Below are positions 24,385-33,928 of a DNA stretch of 38,257 nucleotides, one piece after another (position 1 is the stretch's first letter; every line of letters starts with the position of its first letter). This DNA is from Pseudomonadota bacterium (GTDB lineage Bacteria > Pseudomonadota > Gammaproteobacteria > Burkholderiales > SG8-39). The notes beneath the pieces were generated by a model. That model had not been told where the DNA came from and ran no database searches. It saw only the letters and a list, made by a program, of their open reading frames with translations. The stretch is taken from positions 1 to 38,257 of the forward strand of contig JAQBXT010000016.1 in assembly GCA_027624175.1 (NCBI GenBank). Reading direction: 5' to 3'. Made by a program: the position numbers and the translations under genes.

Positions 24385-24761
24385 ACGCCGGCGCCTTCGC
24401 CGCCGTGGGGGCGGGCGCCGTGCTCGGCGCCTGGGCGCGCTGGGGGCTGACCACCTGGCTCAATCCGCTCATCACGAACCTGCCGCTGGGTACGCTGGTG
24501 GCAAATCTCGGCGGCGGCTACCTGGTCGGCCTGGCGGTGGCCTACTTTGGCGCTGCTAGCGCCTTGGCGCCGGAATGGCGGCTCGCCTGCATCACCGGGT
24601 TCCTCGGCGCGCTGACGACGTTCTCGACGTTCTCGGCCGAATCGGTGCAGCTGCTGCAGGCGGACAAATTCCTCGCGGCGGCCCTGCACTCCGCGGCGCA
24701 TCTTTTCGGCGCCATCCTCGCCACTATCCTGGGCTTCGCCACCTACCGCGCCCTGGCTTGA
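24381..24761 (+). CDS. crcB: fluoride channel CrcB/Fluc
   Basis: Small dual-topology membrane protein that exports fluoride. The 126 residues give four spans with the family motifs: [12 protein letters not shown] in span 1, [15 protein letters not shown] with the conserved Asn in span 2, and [16 protein letters not shown] in span 3, which holds the Phe box and the sodium-site break. The GTG at 24381 overlaps the moaE stop (GTGA) and gives a normal length; in-frame sequence further upstream is moaE in another frame. No fluoride riboswitch is seen. Its place at the end of a metal-cofactor operon is unusual. Its stop codon lies within the -35 element proposed for clpB. Confidence 0.92.
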   Translation: MNAGAFAAVGAGAVLGAWARWGLTTWLNPLITNLPLGTLVANLGGGYLVGLAVAYFGAASALAPEWRLACITGFLGALTTFSTFSAESVQLLQADKFLAAALHSAAHLFGAILATILGFATYRALA

Positions 24762-24784
24762 ATCCGGGGGTCTCTGCCCCCAAT
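24757..24784 (+). promoter_or_regulatory. clpB: candidate sigma-32 heat-shock promoter of clpB
   Basis: CTTGAA (24757-24762) and CCCCAAT (24778-24784) are 15 bases apart and agree with the heat-shock consensus CTTGAA / CCCCATNT. clpB belongs to the sigma-32 regulon in proteobacteria. The -10 ends only eight bases before the ATG, so the mRNA would be nearly leaderless; no Shine-Dalgarno sequence precedes the ATG. Confidence 0.65.
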
Positions 24785-24792
24785 TCCCCTGC

Positions 24793-27390
<2,598 letters not shown>

Positions 27391-27990
27391 AACGCCGGCG
27401 CGCCGGCGCGGATGCGGCGCGACTGCTGCAGCAATTCTTCCCACAGCCCCTCGGTGTCCTTGCGGAACACCAGCTCGAGGTCCGCGTCGATCACCGCCCA
27501 CAGCCCGCCGTCGATCTCGCGCTTCAACTCTCCCGGGCGCCATCCGACGTAGCCTACGTAGTAGCGCGCGTCGTTCGGCGCCTGTTCGATCACCTGGTCG
27601 ATGGTGTTGGCACGGAAGGCGAGGAACAGGTGCTTCATCAACTGCACCGAGCCCGCTCCCGGGGTCACGTCGGCCTTCACCAGCGCCACCAGCGCGCCGC
27701 GCGAGAAGGGCCCGCCATAGAACACCGGATCCACCACCTTCTTCGAGGGCGCGTGCTCCGGGAACAGGCTGCCCAGCGAGCGTCGCGTGGGGCGGTTGAG
27801 GATCACGCCGATGTGGCCGCCCCTGGGCGCGGGCGCCGCCAGCAGCACGGTCTGGCGGTAGTCCAGGTCGCGGAACATCGGGTGCGCGACGAGGAAAATC
27901 GCTTCATCTTCCTGCACTTGTGCGGGCGCCGGGAGCGCGGTGGTGCATAGCAGCAGGGTTGCGAGGACGCGCAGAAATTTCACGCAAACG

Positions 27991-27996
27991 ATTGTA
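27991..27996 (-). promoter_or_regulatory. candidate -10 box of yqgE copy 1 (leaderless arrangement)
   Basis: The minus-strand hexamer is TACAAT, seven bases before the GTG start. No Shine-Dalgarno sequence lies between. The -35 is weak. Confidence 0.45.
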
Positions 27997-28193
27997 GCGC
28001 GATTGCCGGTGGGAGTAGACTGGCCCTGGAGCCTGCAACCACGGTCGGGAAATCCGGCCGCGCCGAGACACAAGTCCGGGCGACCTGTCCGGGCGAGCGA
28101 TCGAGCCCATGCGCCGCGAATAAGGACGCGGCGTGATGCGGGATCCAACCCCAAGTGCCGTTCATGCGGCACCGCCCGGCGCAACCGGGCCCC

Positions 28194-28223
28194 AAAGCCC
28201 CGCTTCGGCGGGGCTTTCGTTTT
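28194..28223 (+). terminator. intrinsic terminator 1, UUCG loop
   Basis: Ten-base-pair stem AAAGCCCCGC (28194-28203), loop TTCG and GCGGGGCTTT (28208-28217), followed by CGTTTT. The T-rich side lies on the plus strand, so it stops rightward transcription, for example read-through from clpB. Confidence 0.8.
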
Positions 28224-28227
28224 GGGT

Positions 28228-28253
28228 CCCCGCTTCGGCGGGGCTTTTGTTTT
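28228..28253 (+). terminator. intrinsic terminator 2, UUCG loop
   Basis: CCCCGC (28228-28233), loop TTCG and GCGGGG (28238-28243), followed by CTTTTGTTTT. It is a near-exact copy of terminator 1, shifted by 30 bases (20 identical bases at 28198 and 28228). The T-run touches the stop codon of the leftward yqgE copy 2. Confidence 0.82.
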
Positions 28254-28801
28254 CAGGTCTGAGGTTTGCTCGCGCGAGCCACCAATTCTTCCCACAGCCC
28301 CTCGGTGTTCTCGCGAAACACGATGTCTTCCTCCGCGGGCAGCACGTACCAGCCGTCGCGCCCGAACTCGCCCTGCAGCTGGCGCGGCAGCCAGCCGGCG
28401 AATCCCGCATACAGGCGGTAGTCCGTTTCCTTGCGCCCGAGCAGCGCCTCGACGTTTTCCGGGTGCATGCTGAGGTAGAGATTCTTCAGTACATGGAAGG
28501 CGGGCGCGGCGGGCGGCTCCGTGGCGCGAAACACGGCGACCACCAGGCGCGGCATCACCGGGCCGCCGAACCACAGCGGCTGTCCGCGGTGCTCATCGCG
28601 CGTGCGGCGATTGAGGATCACGCCCACGGTGTGGAAGTCCGGCGTCTGCGTTACCAGCACCACGCTGCGGCCGAAGTTCGAATCCTGCAGCTCGGGCTTG
28701 GCGACCAGCAGCAGGCCGTTGGCCGGCAGTTCCTGCTGCGCGCCGGCGCCGGCGGCAAGCAGCAGCGCGGCAAGGAGGGCGAGGAGGCGATTAACGCGCA
28801 A
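28253..28801 (-). CDS. YqgE/AlgH family protein, exported, copy 2
   Basis: A 182-residue UPF0301 protein, paralogous to copy 1. Motifs: LLLVAKPELQDSNFGRSVVL, HTVGVILNRRT, LWFGGPVMPRLVV and DYRLYAGFAGWLPRQLQGEF. It also begins with a signal peptide (VNRLLALLAALLLAAGAGA), so periplasmic export is predicted. The TTG at 28801 is chosen because GGAGG lies five bases upstream and the signal peptide follows at once; no ATG or GTG is available. The start overlaps the end of the halohydrin dehalogenase gene. Both copies end their core with a shared motif (F-R-K/E-[DN]-TEGLWEEL). Confidence 0.85.
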   Translation of the reverse strand: MRVNRLLALLAALLLAAGAGAQQELPANGLLLVAKPELQDSNFGRSVVLVTQTPDFHTVGVILNRRTRDEHRGQPLWFGGPVMPRLVVAVFRATEPPAAPAFHVLKNLYLSMHPENVEALLGRKETDYRLYAGFAGWLPRQLQGEFGRDGWYVLPAEEDIVFRENTEGLWEELVARASKPQT

Positions 28802-29474
28802 CCCAGCCTCCGCAGACGGGAAACACCTGTCCCACAAAGCAGCTCGCCGGGTCGCTGCACAGGTAGGCCGCGAACTCCGCGTCCTCGCGCGCGCCGACCA
28901 GGCGACCCAGGGGCACTTCGCGCTTGAGCCGTTCCTGGAAGCGCGGGTTGGCCTGGACCTCGGGCGGGAAGTAGGTAGGGTTGTCGACAAAATTCTGCGC
29001 GATGGCGTTCACCTGCACATTGTGCGCGGCCGCTTCGATGCCCACCGACTGGACGTAGGCGAGTTGGGCGCCCCTGGCGGCGCTGTAGGTCGAATAGCGC
29101 TTCATGCCCCGCAGCGCCGCGGCGCTGCCCATGACCAGGATCCTTCCCGAGCGCCGCTCGATCATCTTCGGCAGCACGGCGCGAAACAGCCGGGGCAGCG
29201 GGTCGACCAGGGCGGCAAACGTGTCCCGCCATTCTTGCTCCGACACTTCGGTGGCCTCGGTGCTGGGCGCCGGCAGGGCGAGGTTGGCGACCAGCACGTC
29301 GATCTCGCCCGCACTGGCGACGGCCTGCGCAGGCGCCGCGGGATCGATGAGCGGCTGCCGGCTGGCGATCACCGTGGCACCGTGCGCGGCGAAGACTTCG
29401 CACAGCACCGGACCCATGAAGGCGTCCGCCTGTGTGATGAGCACGCGCTTGCCCTGGAGCATCGCGCTCGGCAT
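28791..29474 (-). CDS. halohydrin dehalogenase (SDR-related)
   Basis: A 227-residue protein of the short-chain dehydrogenase fold in which the cofactor site is replaced. The canonical TGxxxGxG loop is absent; instead T14-QADA-F19-M-G21 fits the halohydrin dehalogenase motif T-x4-F-x-G that lines the halide pocket. The catalytic triad is Ser117-Tyr130-Arg134, fitting S-x12-Y-x3-R with the usual lysine changed to arginine. The later NPTYFPPE and GQVFPVCGGW resemble HheC. Known family members cleave vicinal haloalcohols to epoxides and open epoxides with anions. The ATG at 29474 lies two bases after the 88-residue gene; ATG 29462 is an alternative. The physiological substrate is unknown. Confidence 0.85.
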   Translation of the reverse strand: MPSAMLQGKRVLITQADAFMGPVLCEVFAAHGATVIASRQPLIDPAAPAQAVASAGEIDVLVANLALPAPSTEATEVSEQEWRDTFAALVDPLPRLFRAVLPKMIERRSGRILVMGSAAALRGMKRYSTYSAARGAQLAYVQSVGIEAAAHNVQVNAIAQNFVDNPTYFPPEVQANPRFQERLKREVPLGRLVGAREDAEFAAYLCSDPASCFVGQVFPVCGGWVAR

Positions 29475-29476
29475 GG

Positions 29477-29743
29477 TTACGACGCGCCCTTCTCCATCTG
29501 TTCGCACTCCTTCTCGTATTCCGTCACCAGCACGGCGAGCGCATCGTGAAACGCGTTCTGGTGCGAGAGCAGGGTCTCGAGTTTCTTGGCGATCTTTTTC
29601 TGCTTCATTTCTCCCTCCAGCAGCAGCCAGAATTCGGTGATCTTCTCGATGTTCGCTTTCGAGTAGTGGTCCATTTCCTTGAGCTGGGCGATGATGTCTC
29701 TCGACCGCTCCAGGATGGTCTTTTCGCCTGCAGGTTCGGTCAT
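29477..29743 (-). CDS. small helical protein of unknown function
   Basis: An 88-residue charged, almost wholly helical protein with no signal peptide. Heptad-like stretches occur (LERSRDIIAQLKEMDHY and EKITEFWLLLEGEMKQKK), with a basic patch KQKKIAKKLE and an acidic C-terminus (EYEKECEQMEKG). It may form a coiled coil or a small helical bundle. I recognise no family. AGGAG lies eight bases before the ATG at 29743, which supports real translation. It sits just upstream of the halohydrin dehalogenase gene and is probably co-transcribed with it. Confidence 0.7.
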   Translation of the reverse strand: MTEPAGEKTILERSRDIIAQLKEMDHYSKANIEKITEFWLLLEGEMKQKKIAKKLETLLSHQNAFHDALAVLVTEYEKECEQMEKGAS

Positions 29744-29835
29744 CTGGGTCTCCTGGGTTGACTGCGCGTCCTGGAAGGGCAGGAATCGCCTAACGCCCTG
29801 CGTCCATGTCGACCAGATGGTTGGGTAGCATGGGC

Positions 29836-30354
29836 TCAGTTGGGCTCGATGTTCGCCGTCGTGAAGCCCTCGAACCAGGGCGCCATGTCGTCCTCTGACG
29901 TGGACAGCATTGATGCGTGGACCTCGATGCAATGCGTACCGCCCACCGCGGACAGCACGTGGGCGTTCAGTCGAACGACGCCGCCAAGCGGCGCGGCATA
30001 CATCGCCACGAAGGTGTTGTCGTTGACTCGTGTCTTGTGCATCTGCGCAGGCGGTGGCACACCCGCTCTGGCCCCCAGTGTCCGCAAAGTCGAGACCGCA
30101 CATTCGAGCGCGGTCATTCCCGCGGCGGCAGCGGGGGTGATGACGGAGATCGAGTAAGGACCATCGGAGCCCAGAAATCGCAAGTGAGGCTGGGACGCCT
30201 GCATCGGGTGCGCTTCCATCTTCATCGGCGGCATGTTGGGCAGGGTTACCTTGAATTTCGGTGATTGCACCTCGAAGACAAAGTCGTCGGCCCGGCAGTT
30301 GAAACTGCCGAACAGGATCAGGACCGTGCTCCACGCCAGGAACGCCCGTGTCAT
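29836..30354 (-). CDS. exported protein of unknown function
   Basis: A 172-residue protein with a signal peptide (AFLAWSTVLILFGSFNCRA) and predicted cleavage before DDFVFEVQ. The mature part is a mixed beta-rich domain with two cysteines (LECAV and THCIEV), perhaps a disulfide pair in the periplasm. Other visible segments are KFKVTLPNMPPMKME and APWFEGFTTANIE. I recognise no family. Its ATG overlaps the stop of a truncated DMT transporter (ATGA), so it was once downstream in that operon and has now lost the upstream promoter region. A 92-base gap without features separates it from the next gene. Confidence 0.65.
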   Translation of the reverse strand: MTRAFLAWSTVLILFGSFNCRADDFVFEVQSPKFKVTLPNMPPMKMEAHPMQASQPHLRFLGSDGPYSISVITPAAAAGMTALECAVSTLRTLGARAGVPPPAQMHKTRVNDNTFVAMYAAPLGGVVRLNAHVLSAVGGTHCIEVHASMLSTSEDDMAPWFEGFTTANIEPN

Positions 30355-30524
30355 TGGACTCCAGAGGTGACCAGATAGACGATGGCAAGAACCGTAATGG
30401 TAGCGCCTGCCACCATGCGCCGTGTGACCGGCTCCTCACGCAGTACCACGGCACTGGCCAATGCCGTAATCAATGGATAGGCCGCCACCACCGGGGCCGT
30501 TTGTGCCAATGTAAGGTGAGACAC
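30351..30524 (-). pseudogene. 3' remnant of an EamA/DMT-family transporter
   Basis: Only about 55 codons remain. The frame reads LTLAQTAPVVAAYPLITALA, then VVLREEPVTRRMVAGATITV and LAIVYLVTSGVQ before the stop, which is the last-two-helix end of a DMT transporter (PLITAL...LxE...G). Upstream the frame meets a stop at 30525-30527 and the sequence changes character, so the 5' part was lost at a breakpoint near 30515-30524. The stop overlaps the next gene (ATGA), showing the ancestral operon. Confidence 0.75.
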
Positions 30525-30557
30525 CTACCTTCGTAGAATTACTGTCGAAAGGTAGGT
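30523..30557. repeat. inverted repeat at a recombination breakpoint
   Basis: ACCTACCTT (30523-30531) and AAGGTAGGT (30549-30557) form a perfect nine-base inverted repeat with a 17-base spacer, immediately beyond the transporter remnant. An ATG follows at 30563 (SSRKKLKMV), then integrase sequence. It may be the end of a lost insertion element or a hairpin recombination site; its identity is not determined. Confidence 0.5.
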
Positions 30558-30573
30558 CAACAATGTCGTCGAG

Positions 30574-30991
30574 GAAGAAGCTGAAGATGGTGGCGAGGTG
30601 TGGTTGCCGCACGCCTTGTCGCGGAAGTATCCGCGCGCCGGCTACGAGTGGGGCTGGCAGTTCCTGTTCCCGTCGAAATCCCGCTCGGCCGATCCGGAAT
30701 CTGGCGTCATCCGGCGCCACCACGTTTATCCCGACACGATGAGCCGCGCGATCAAGCGCGCCACGCGCGCCGCGCATCGTCAAGCCGGTGAGCTGCCACA
30801 CGCTGCGCCACTCCTTCGCCACGCACCTGCTGGAGAGCGGCTACGACATCCGCACCGTGCAGGAACTGCTGGGACACTCGGATGTATCTACCACCATGAT
30901 TTACACGCACGTGCTCAACAAGGGCGGGCGTGGGGTGAAAAGCCCCTTGGACAGGCTGGAGCAGCCCGTAGCAGCCTATGCATGCGGTTGA
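30574..30991 (+). pseudogene. integron integrase IntI, 5'-truncated and frameshifted
   Basis: The C-terminal part of an integron tyrosine recombinase. The first frame, to about 30775, reads GGEVWLPHALSRKYPRAG and EWGWQFLFPSKS, which is the IntI-specific additional domain, then SGVIRRHHVYPD. The second frame, from 30776, reads [38 protein letters not shown] and [10 protein letters not shown], with the HxxR box and Tyr nucleophile. The shift is one extra base (or two lost) near 30775. The N-terminal half with the first catalytic Arg, and attI, which lies upstream of intI, are absent. It is not functional. No attC sites or cassettes were recognised. Confidence 0.88.
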
Positions 30992-31491
30992 CCAGATTGC
31001 TACACGCATACTGATCGTCCGCGGGCAAAGAGTGATGATGGACGCGGATCTTGCGGCGCTTTACGGCGTGGAGACCCGGGTTCTGAACCAGGCGGTACAG
31101 CGCAATCGACGCCGCTTTCCGGCTGACCTTGCCTTTCGCCTGAATTCCGCGGAGCGGACCGAGGTGATCACAAATTGTGATCACCTCTGGAAGCTCAAGT
31201 ACTCCTCTGCGCTGCCGCTGGTGTTCACGGAGCACGGCGCTTTGATGGCGGCGTCAATCCTCAACTCGCGGCGCGCCATCGAGGTAAGCCTGTATGTCGT
31301 ACGCGCTTTCGTGCGTCTGCGAGAGGCTCTCGTCGCGCACAAGGAGATCGCCCGGCGACTGGAAGAGCTCGAACGCAGGCTTGGCACCCATGACCGGGTG
31401 ATCGGCCAGATTCTGGAGGCAATCCGTCAGTTGACGCAGCCGGCGGACAGCGGCCAAGCGCCGCCGCATCGGCTTCGTGCAGGACTCCTAG
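30978..31491 (+). pseudogene. ORF6N-domain DNA-binding protein, probably frameshifted near its end
   Basis: An ORF6N (KilA-N/Bro-type) protein of about 170 residues. The N-terminal domain reads LIVRGQRVMMDADLAALYGV and VLNQAVQRNRRRFP, followed by LPLVFTEHGALMAASILNS and VVRAFVRLREALVAHKE, then a coiled coil. The usual family ending appears in the +1 frame as KRRRIGF (31456-31476), with a stop at 31489-31491, so a single-base shift probably lies near 31450. In the original frame translation would run to 31922 inside the opposite acyl-CoA dehydrogenase gene. Such proteins occur in phages and mobile elements and are thought to bind DNA. The gene overlaps the integrase end by 14 bases. It carries a perfect internal palindrome at 31161-31187. 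Confidence 0.7.
31161..31187. repeat. 27-bp perfect palindrome inside the ORF6N gene
   Basis: GAGGTGATCACAA (31161-31173), a central A, and TTGTGATCACCTC (31175-31187) are perfect inverted complements. It encodes the family segment EVITNCDHL, so coding constraint may explain part of it; a protein-binding site or a hairpin is the alternative. Confidence 0.9.
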
Positions 31492-32702
31492 CTGAACGCC
31501 TGTATCCCCGTGATCGCCCGCCCCAGGATCAGCGCATGGATGTCGTGCGTACCTTCGTAGGTGTTCACCACCTCCAAGTTCACCAGGTGGCGGATGACGC
31601 CGAACTCGTCCGAGATGCCGTTGCCGCCGAGCATGTCGCGCGCGGCGCGCGCGATGTCCAGCGCCTTGCCGCAGGAGTTCCGCTTCAGGATCGAGGTGAT
31701 CTCCGGCGAGGCGGTGCCTTCGTCCTTCATGCGCCCCAGCCTCAGGCAGGCCTGCAGGCCGAGTGCGATTTCGGTCTGCATGTCGGCGAGTTTTTTCTGG
31801 ATCAGCTGGTTGGCGGCGAGCGGGCGGCCGAATTGCTTGCGGTCGAGCACGTACTGGCGCGCGCGGTGCATGCAGTCCTCGGCCGCGCCGAGCGCGCCCC
31901 AGGCGATTCCATATCTTGCTGAATTCAGGCAGGTGAAGGGGCCTTTGAGGCCCCGGACGTCGGGGAAGGCGTTTTCCTCGGGGCAGAACACCTCGTTCAT
32001 CACGATCTCGCCGGTGACCGAGGTCCTGAGGCCCACCTTGCCCTCGATCTTGGGCGCCGAGAGGCCCTTCATGCCCTTGTCGAGGATGAAGCCGCGGATT
32101 TCGCCCACGTGGTATTTCTCGTCCACTTCCTTCGCCCACACCACGAACACGTCGGCAACGGGCGAGTTGGAGATCCACATCTTGGCGCCACTGATGTTGT
32201 AGCCGCCTTTGACTTTCTTCGCGCGGCTCGCCATCGAGCCCGGGTCGGAGCCGTGGTTGGGCTCGGTGAGGCCGAAGCAGCCGATCCATTCGCCTTTGGC
32301 CAGCTTGGGCAGGTATTTCTTCTTCTGCGCCTCGGTGCCGAACTCGAAGATCGGCACCATGACGAGCGAGCTTTGCACGCTCATGGTCGAGCGGTAGCCC
32401 GAATCGATGCGCTCGATTTCGCGCGCGATCAGGCCGTAGCAGACGTAGTTCAGACCCGGGCCGCCGTACTCGGGGGGAATGGTGGGGCCAAGAAGGCCGA
32501 GTGCGCCCATCTCGCGGAATACTTCGAGGTCGGTCTTTTCGTGGCGGAAGGCCTCCAGCACTCGCGGCGCGAGCTTGTCCTCGCAGTAGGCGGCGGCGGC
32601 CTCGCGCACCATGCGCTCGTCCTCGCTGAGCTGCTGGTCGAGGAGCAGCGGGTCGCTCCAGCTGAACTGGGCCTTGGGTTTGGATTTCAGCGGCGCATTC
32701 AT
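31488..32702 (-). CDS. gcdH: glutaryl-CoA dehydrogenase
   Basis: FAD enzyme that oxidises and decarboxylates glutaryl-CoA to crotonyl-CoA, in lysine, tryptophan and benzoate-type degradation. The 404-residue protein has the acyl-CoA dehydrogenase order: N-terminal helices, [17 protein letters not shown] (flavin and substrate site), then [20 protein letters not shown] and the C-terminal [20 protein letters not shown], whose Glu is the catalytic base. This last block and length are typical of GcdH. The ATG at 32702 has GAGGAGA seven bases upstream; MNAPLK is the natural start. Its stop overlaps the ORF6N pseudogene end. It follows a thiolase gene on the same strand by ten bases. Confidence 0.93.
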   Translation of the reverse strand: MNAPLKSKPKAQFSWSDPLLLDQQLSEDERMVREAAAAYCEDKLAPRVLEAFRHEKTDLEVFREMGALGLLGPTIPPEYGGPGLNYVCYGLIAREIERIDSGYRSTMSVQSSLVMVPIFEFGTEAQKKKYLPKLAKGEWIGCFGLTEPNHGSDPGSMASRAKKVKGGYNISGAKMWISNSPVADVFVVWAKEVDEKYHVGEIRGFILDKGMKGLSAPKIEGKVGLRTSVTGEIVMNEVFCPEENAFPDVRGLKGPFTCLNSARYGIAWGALGAAEDCMHRARQYVLDRKQFGRPLAANQLIQKKLADMQTEIALGLQACLRLGRMKDEGTASPEITSILKRNSCGKALDIARAARDMLGGNGISDEFGVIRHLVNLEVVNTYEGTHDIHALILGRAITGIQAFS

Positions 32703-32712
32703 CGGTGTCTCC

Positions 32713-33924
32713 TCAGTGCACGCGCTCAAGGATAACCGCAAGGCCCTGGCCGACGCCGATGCACAACGACACCGCGGCGTACTTGCCGCCGGACTGCTGC
32801 AGTTCGCGCGCCACGGTGAGCGCGAGGCGCGCCCCCGAGCAGCCCAGCGGGTGGCCGATGGCGATGGCGCCGCCGTTGGGGTTGACGCGCGGGTCCTTGA
32901 AGTCCACCTCCATCAGTTTCAGGCAGCCTAGCACCTGGCTGGCAAAGGCCTCGTTGATCTCGATGATGTCCAGGTCCCCTAACTTCAAACCGCCGGCGCG
33001 CTCCAGCGCCCGCGGGATGGCGTAGGCGGGGCCCACGCCCATGATGCGCGGCTCGACCGCGGCCGAAGCCGCAGACAGGATCCTGGCGAGCGGCTGCTTG
33101 CCGTTCTTCTCGCCCCACTTGCGGCTCGCGATCACCAGCGCCGCGGCGCCGTCGTTCACGCCGGAGGCGTTGCCCGCGGTCACCACGCCGCCCTCGAACA
33201 GCGGCTTCAACTTGGCGAGCGACTCCATGGAGCTGTCGCGGCGCGGATGCTCGTCGGCCTCCACCATCGTGGGCGGCGCGTCCTTCTTCCTCGCCGGCAG
33301 GGCGATCGCCAGGATCTCGCCCTTGTAGAAGCCCTCGGCCTCCGCGCTGGCGTATTTCTTCTGCGAGGCGAGCGCGAACTCGTCCGCCTGCTCGCGGGTG
33401 ATGGAGAATTCCTTGGCCACGTTGTCGCCCGTCTCGGGCATCGAGTGATCGCCGTAGTTCTTCTTGAATTTCGGGTTGGTAAATCGGGCGCCGATGGTGC
33501 TGTCGTACATCTTCACGTCGCGCGACCAGGGCGAATCGGACTTGCCGATGACGAAGGGCGCGCGCGACATGCTCTCCACGCCGCCGGCGATGTACAGCTC
33601 GCCCTCGCCGCAGGTGATGGCGCGCGCCGCGTCGGCCACCGCCTGCAGGCCCGAGGCGCACAGGCGGTTCACCGTCACGCCGGGGGTGGTGGGCGGCAGG
33701 CCTGCCATCAGCGCGGCGAAGCGCGCCACGTTGCGGCAGTCCTCGCCTGCCTGGTTCACGCAGCCGAGGATCACGTCCGCGATGTCTTCGGGCTTGATGG
33801 CGTTGCGCTTCACCACTTCGGCGATCACTTCGCCGGCGAGGTCGTCGGGGCGCACGGGCGCGAGTTTTCCCGCGTGGCGGCCGATGGGGGAACGGATTCC
33901 GTCGTAGAGATAGGCATCGAGCAT
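32713..33924 (-). CDS. thiolase, 3-oxoadipyl-CoA thiolase (PcaF/PaaJ) type
   Basis: Acyl-CoA C-acetyltransferase that splits a 3-oxoacyl-CoA with CoA. The 403 residues include the first active-site Cys in [10 protein letters not shown] (about residue 91), [52 protein letters not shown] with the catalytic His, and the second Cys in [11 protein letters not shown]. The start ([20 protein letters not shown]) and middle resemble PaaJ/PcaF, which act on 3-oxoadipyl-CoA, rather than PhaA. The gene is between gcdH and a PaaH-type dehydrogenase, so together they could take glutaryl-CoA or dicarboxyl-CoA intermediates to acetyl-CoA. The exact substrate is not provable from sequence. Confidence 0.9.
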   Translation of the reverse strand: MLDAYLYDGIRSPIGRHAGKLAPVRPDDLAGEVIAEVVKRNAIKPEDIADVILGCVNQAGEDCRNVARFAALMAGLPPTTPGVTVNRLCASGLQAVADAARAITCGEGELYIAGGVESMSRAPFVIGKSDSPWSRDVKMYDSTIGARFTNPKFKKNYGDHSMPETGDNVAKEFSITREQADEFALASQKKYASAEAEGFYKGEILAIALPARKKDAPPTMVEADEHPRRDSSMESLAKLKPLFEGGVVTAGNASGVNDGAAALVIASRKWGEKNGKQPLARILSAASAAVEPRIMGVGPAYAIPRALERAGGLKLGDLDIIEINEAFASQVLGCLKLMEVDFKDPRVNPNGGAIAIGHPLGCSGARLALTVARELQQSGGKYAAVSLCIGVGQGLAVILERVH

Positions 33925-33928
33925 GGGA

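Larger units (their letters stand above)
28020..28253 (+). ncRNA. candidate structured RNA with tandem terminators
   Basis: No gene is seen in this 270-base gap between the yqgE copies. On the plus strand it contains consecutive hairpins: CGGTCGG/CCGGCCG (28042-28060), CGCCGCG/CGCGGCG (28112-28133, loop AATAAGGA), GTGCCG/CGGCAC (28155-28172), GCCCGG/CCGGGC (28174-28190), then two intrinsic terminators. A direct repeat GTCCGGGCGA occurs at 28074 and 28087. The arrangement fits a small RNA or a structured 3' untranslated region of clpB. It matches no RNA family that I recognise, and no clear plus-strand promoter was found. Confidence 0.45.

Noticed and set aside
24766-24781. GGGGG/CCCCC hairpin before clpB as a terminator
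   Set aside because: Only five base pairs and no T-run follow; the C-run is better explained as the -10 of a heat-shock promoter.
28059-28096. CCGGGCGA-type segments as part of an RNase P RNA
   Set aside because: Only a short piece resembles the GTCCGGGC motif; the remaining conserved blocks and the usual length of about 350 bases are absent.
28196-28252. Two 20-base repeats as a CRISPR-like array
   Set aside because: Both repeats are self-complementary UUCG hairpins followed by T-runs, there is no regular unique spacer, and no cas gene is present; they are terminators.
30351-30600. attC/attI integron sites near the integrase remnant
   Set aside because: No pair of core sites with the required spacing could be recognised, and the attI side of the integrase is deleted.
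31492-31922. C-terminal extension of the ORF6N frame beyond 31491
   Set aside because: It reads opposite the conserved C-terminus of glutaryl-CoA dehydrogenase, while the expected ORF6N ending (KRRRIGF) is in the +1 frame before 31491.
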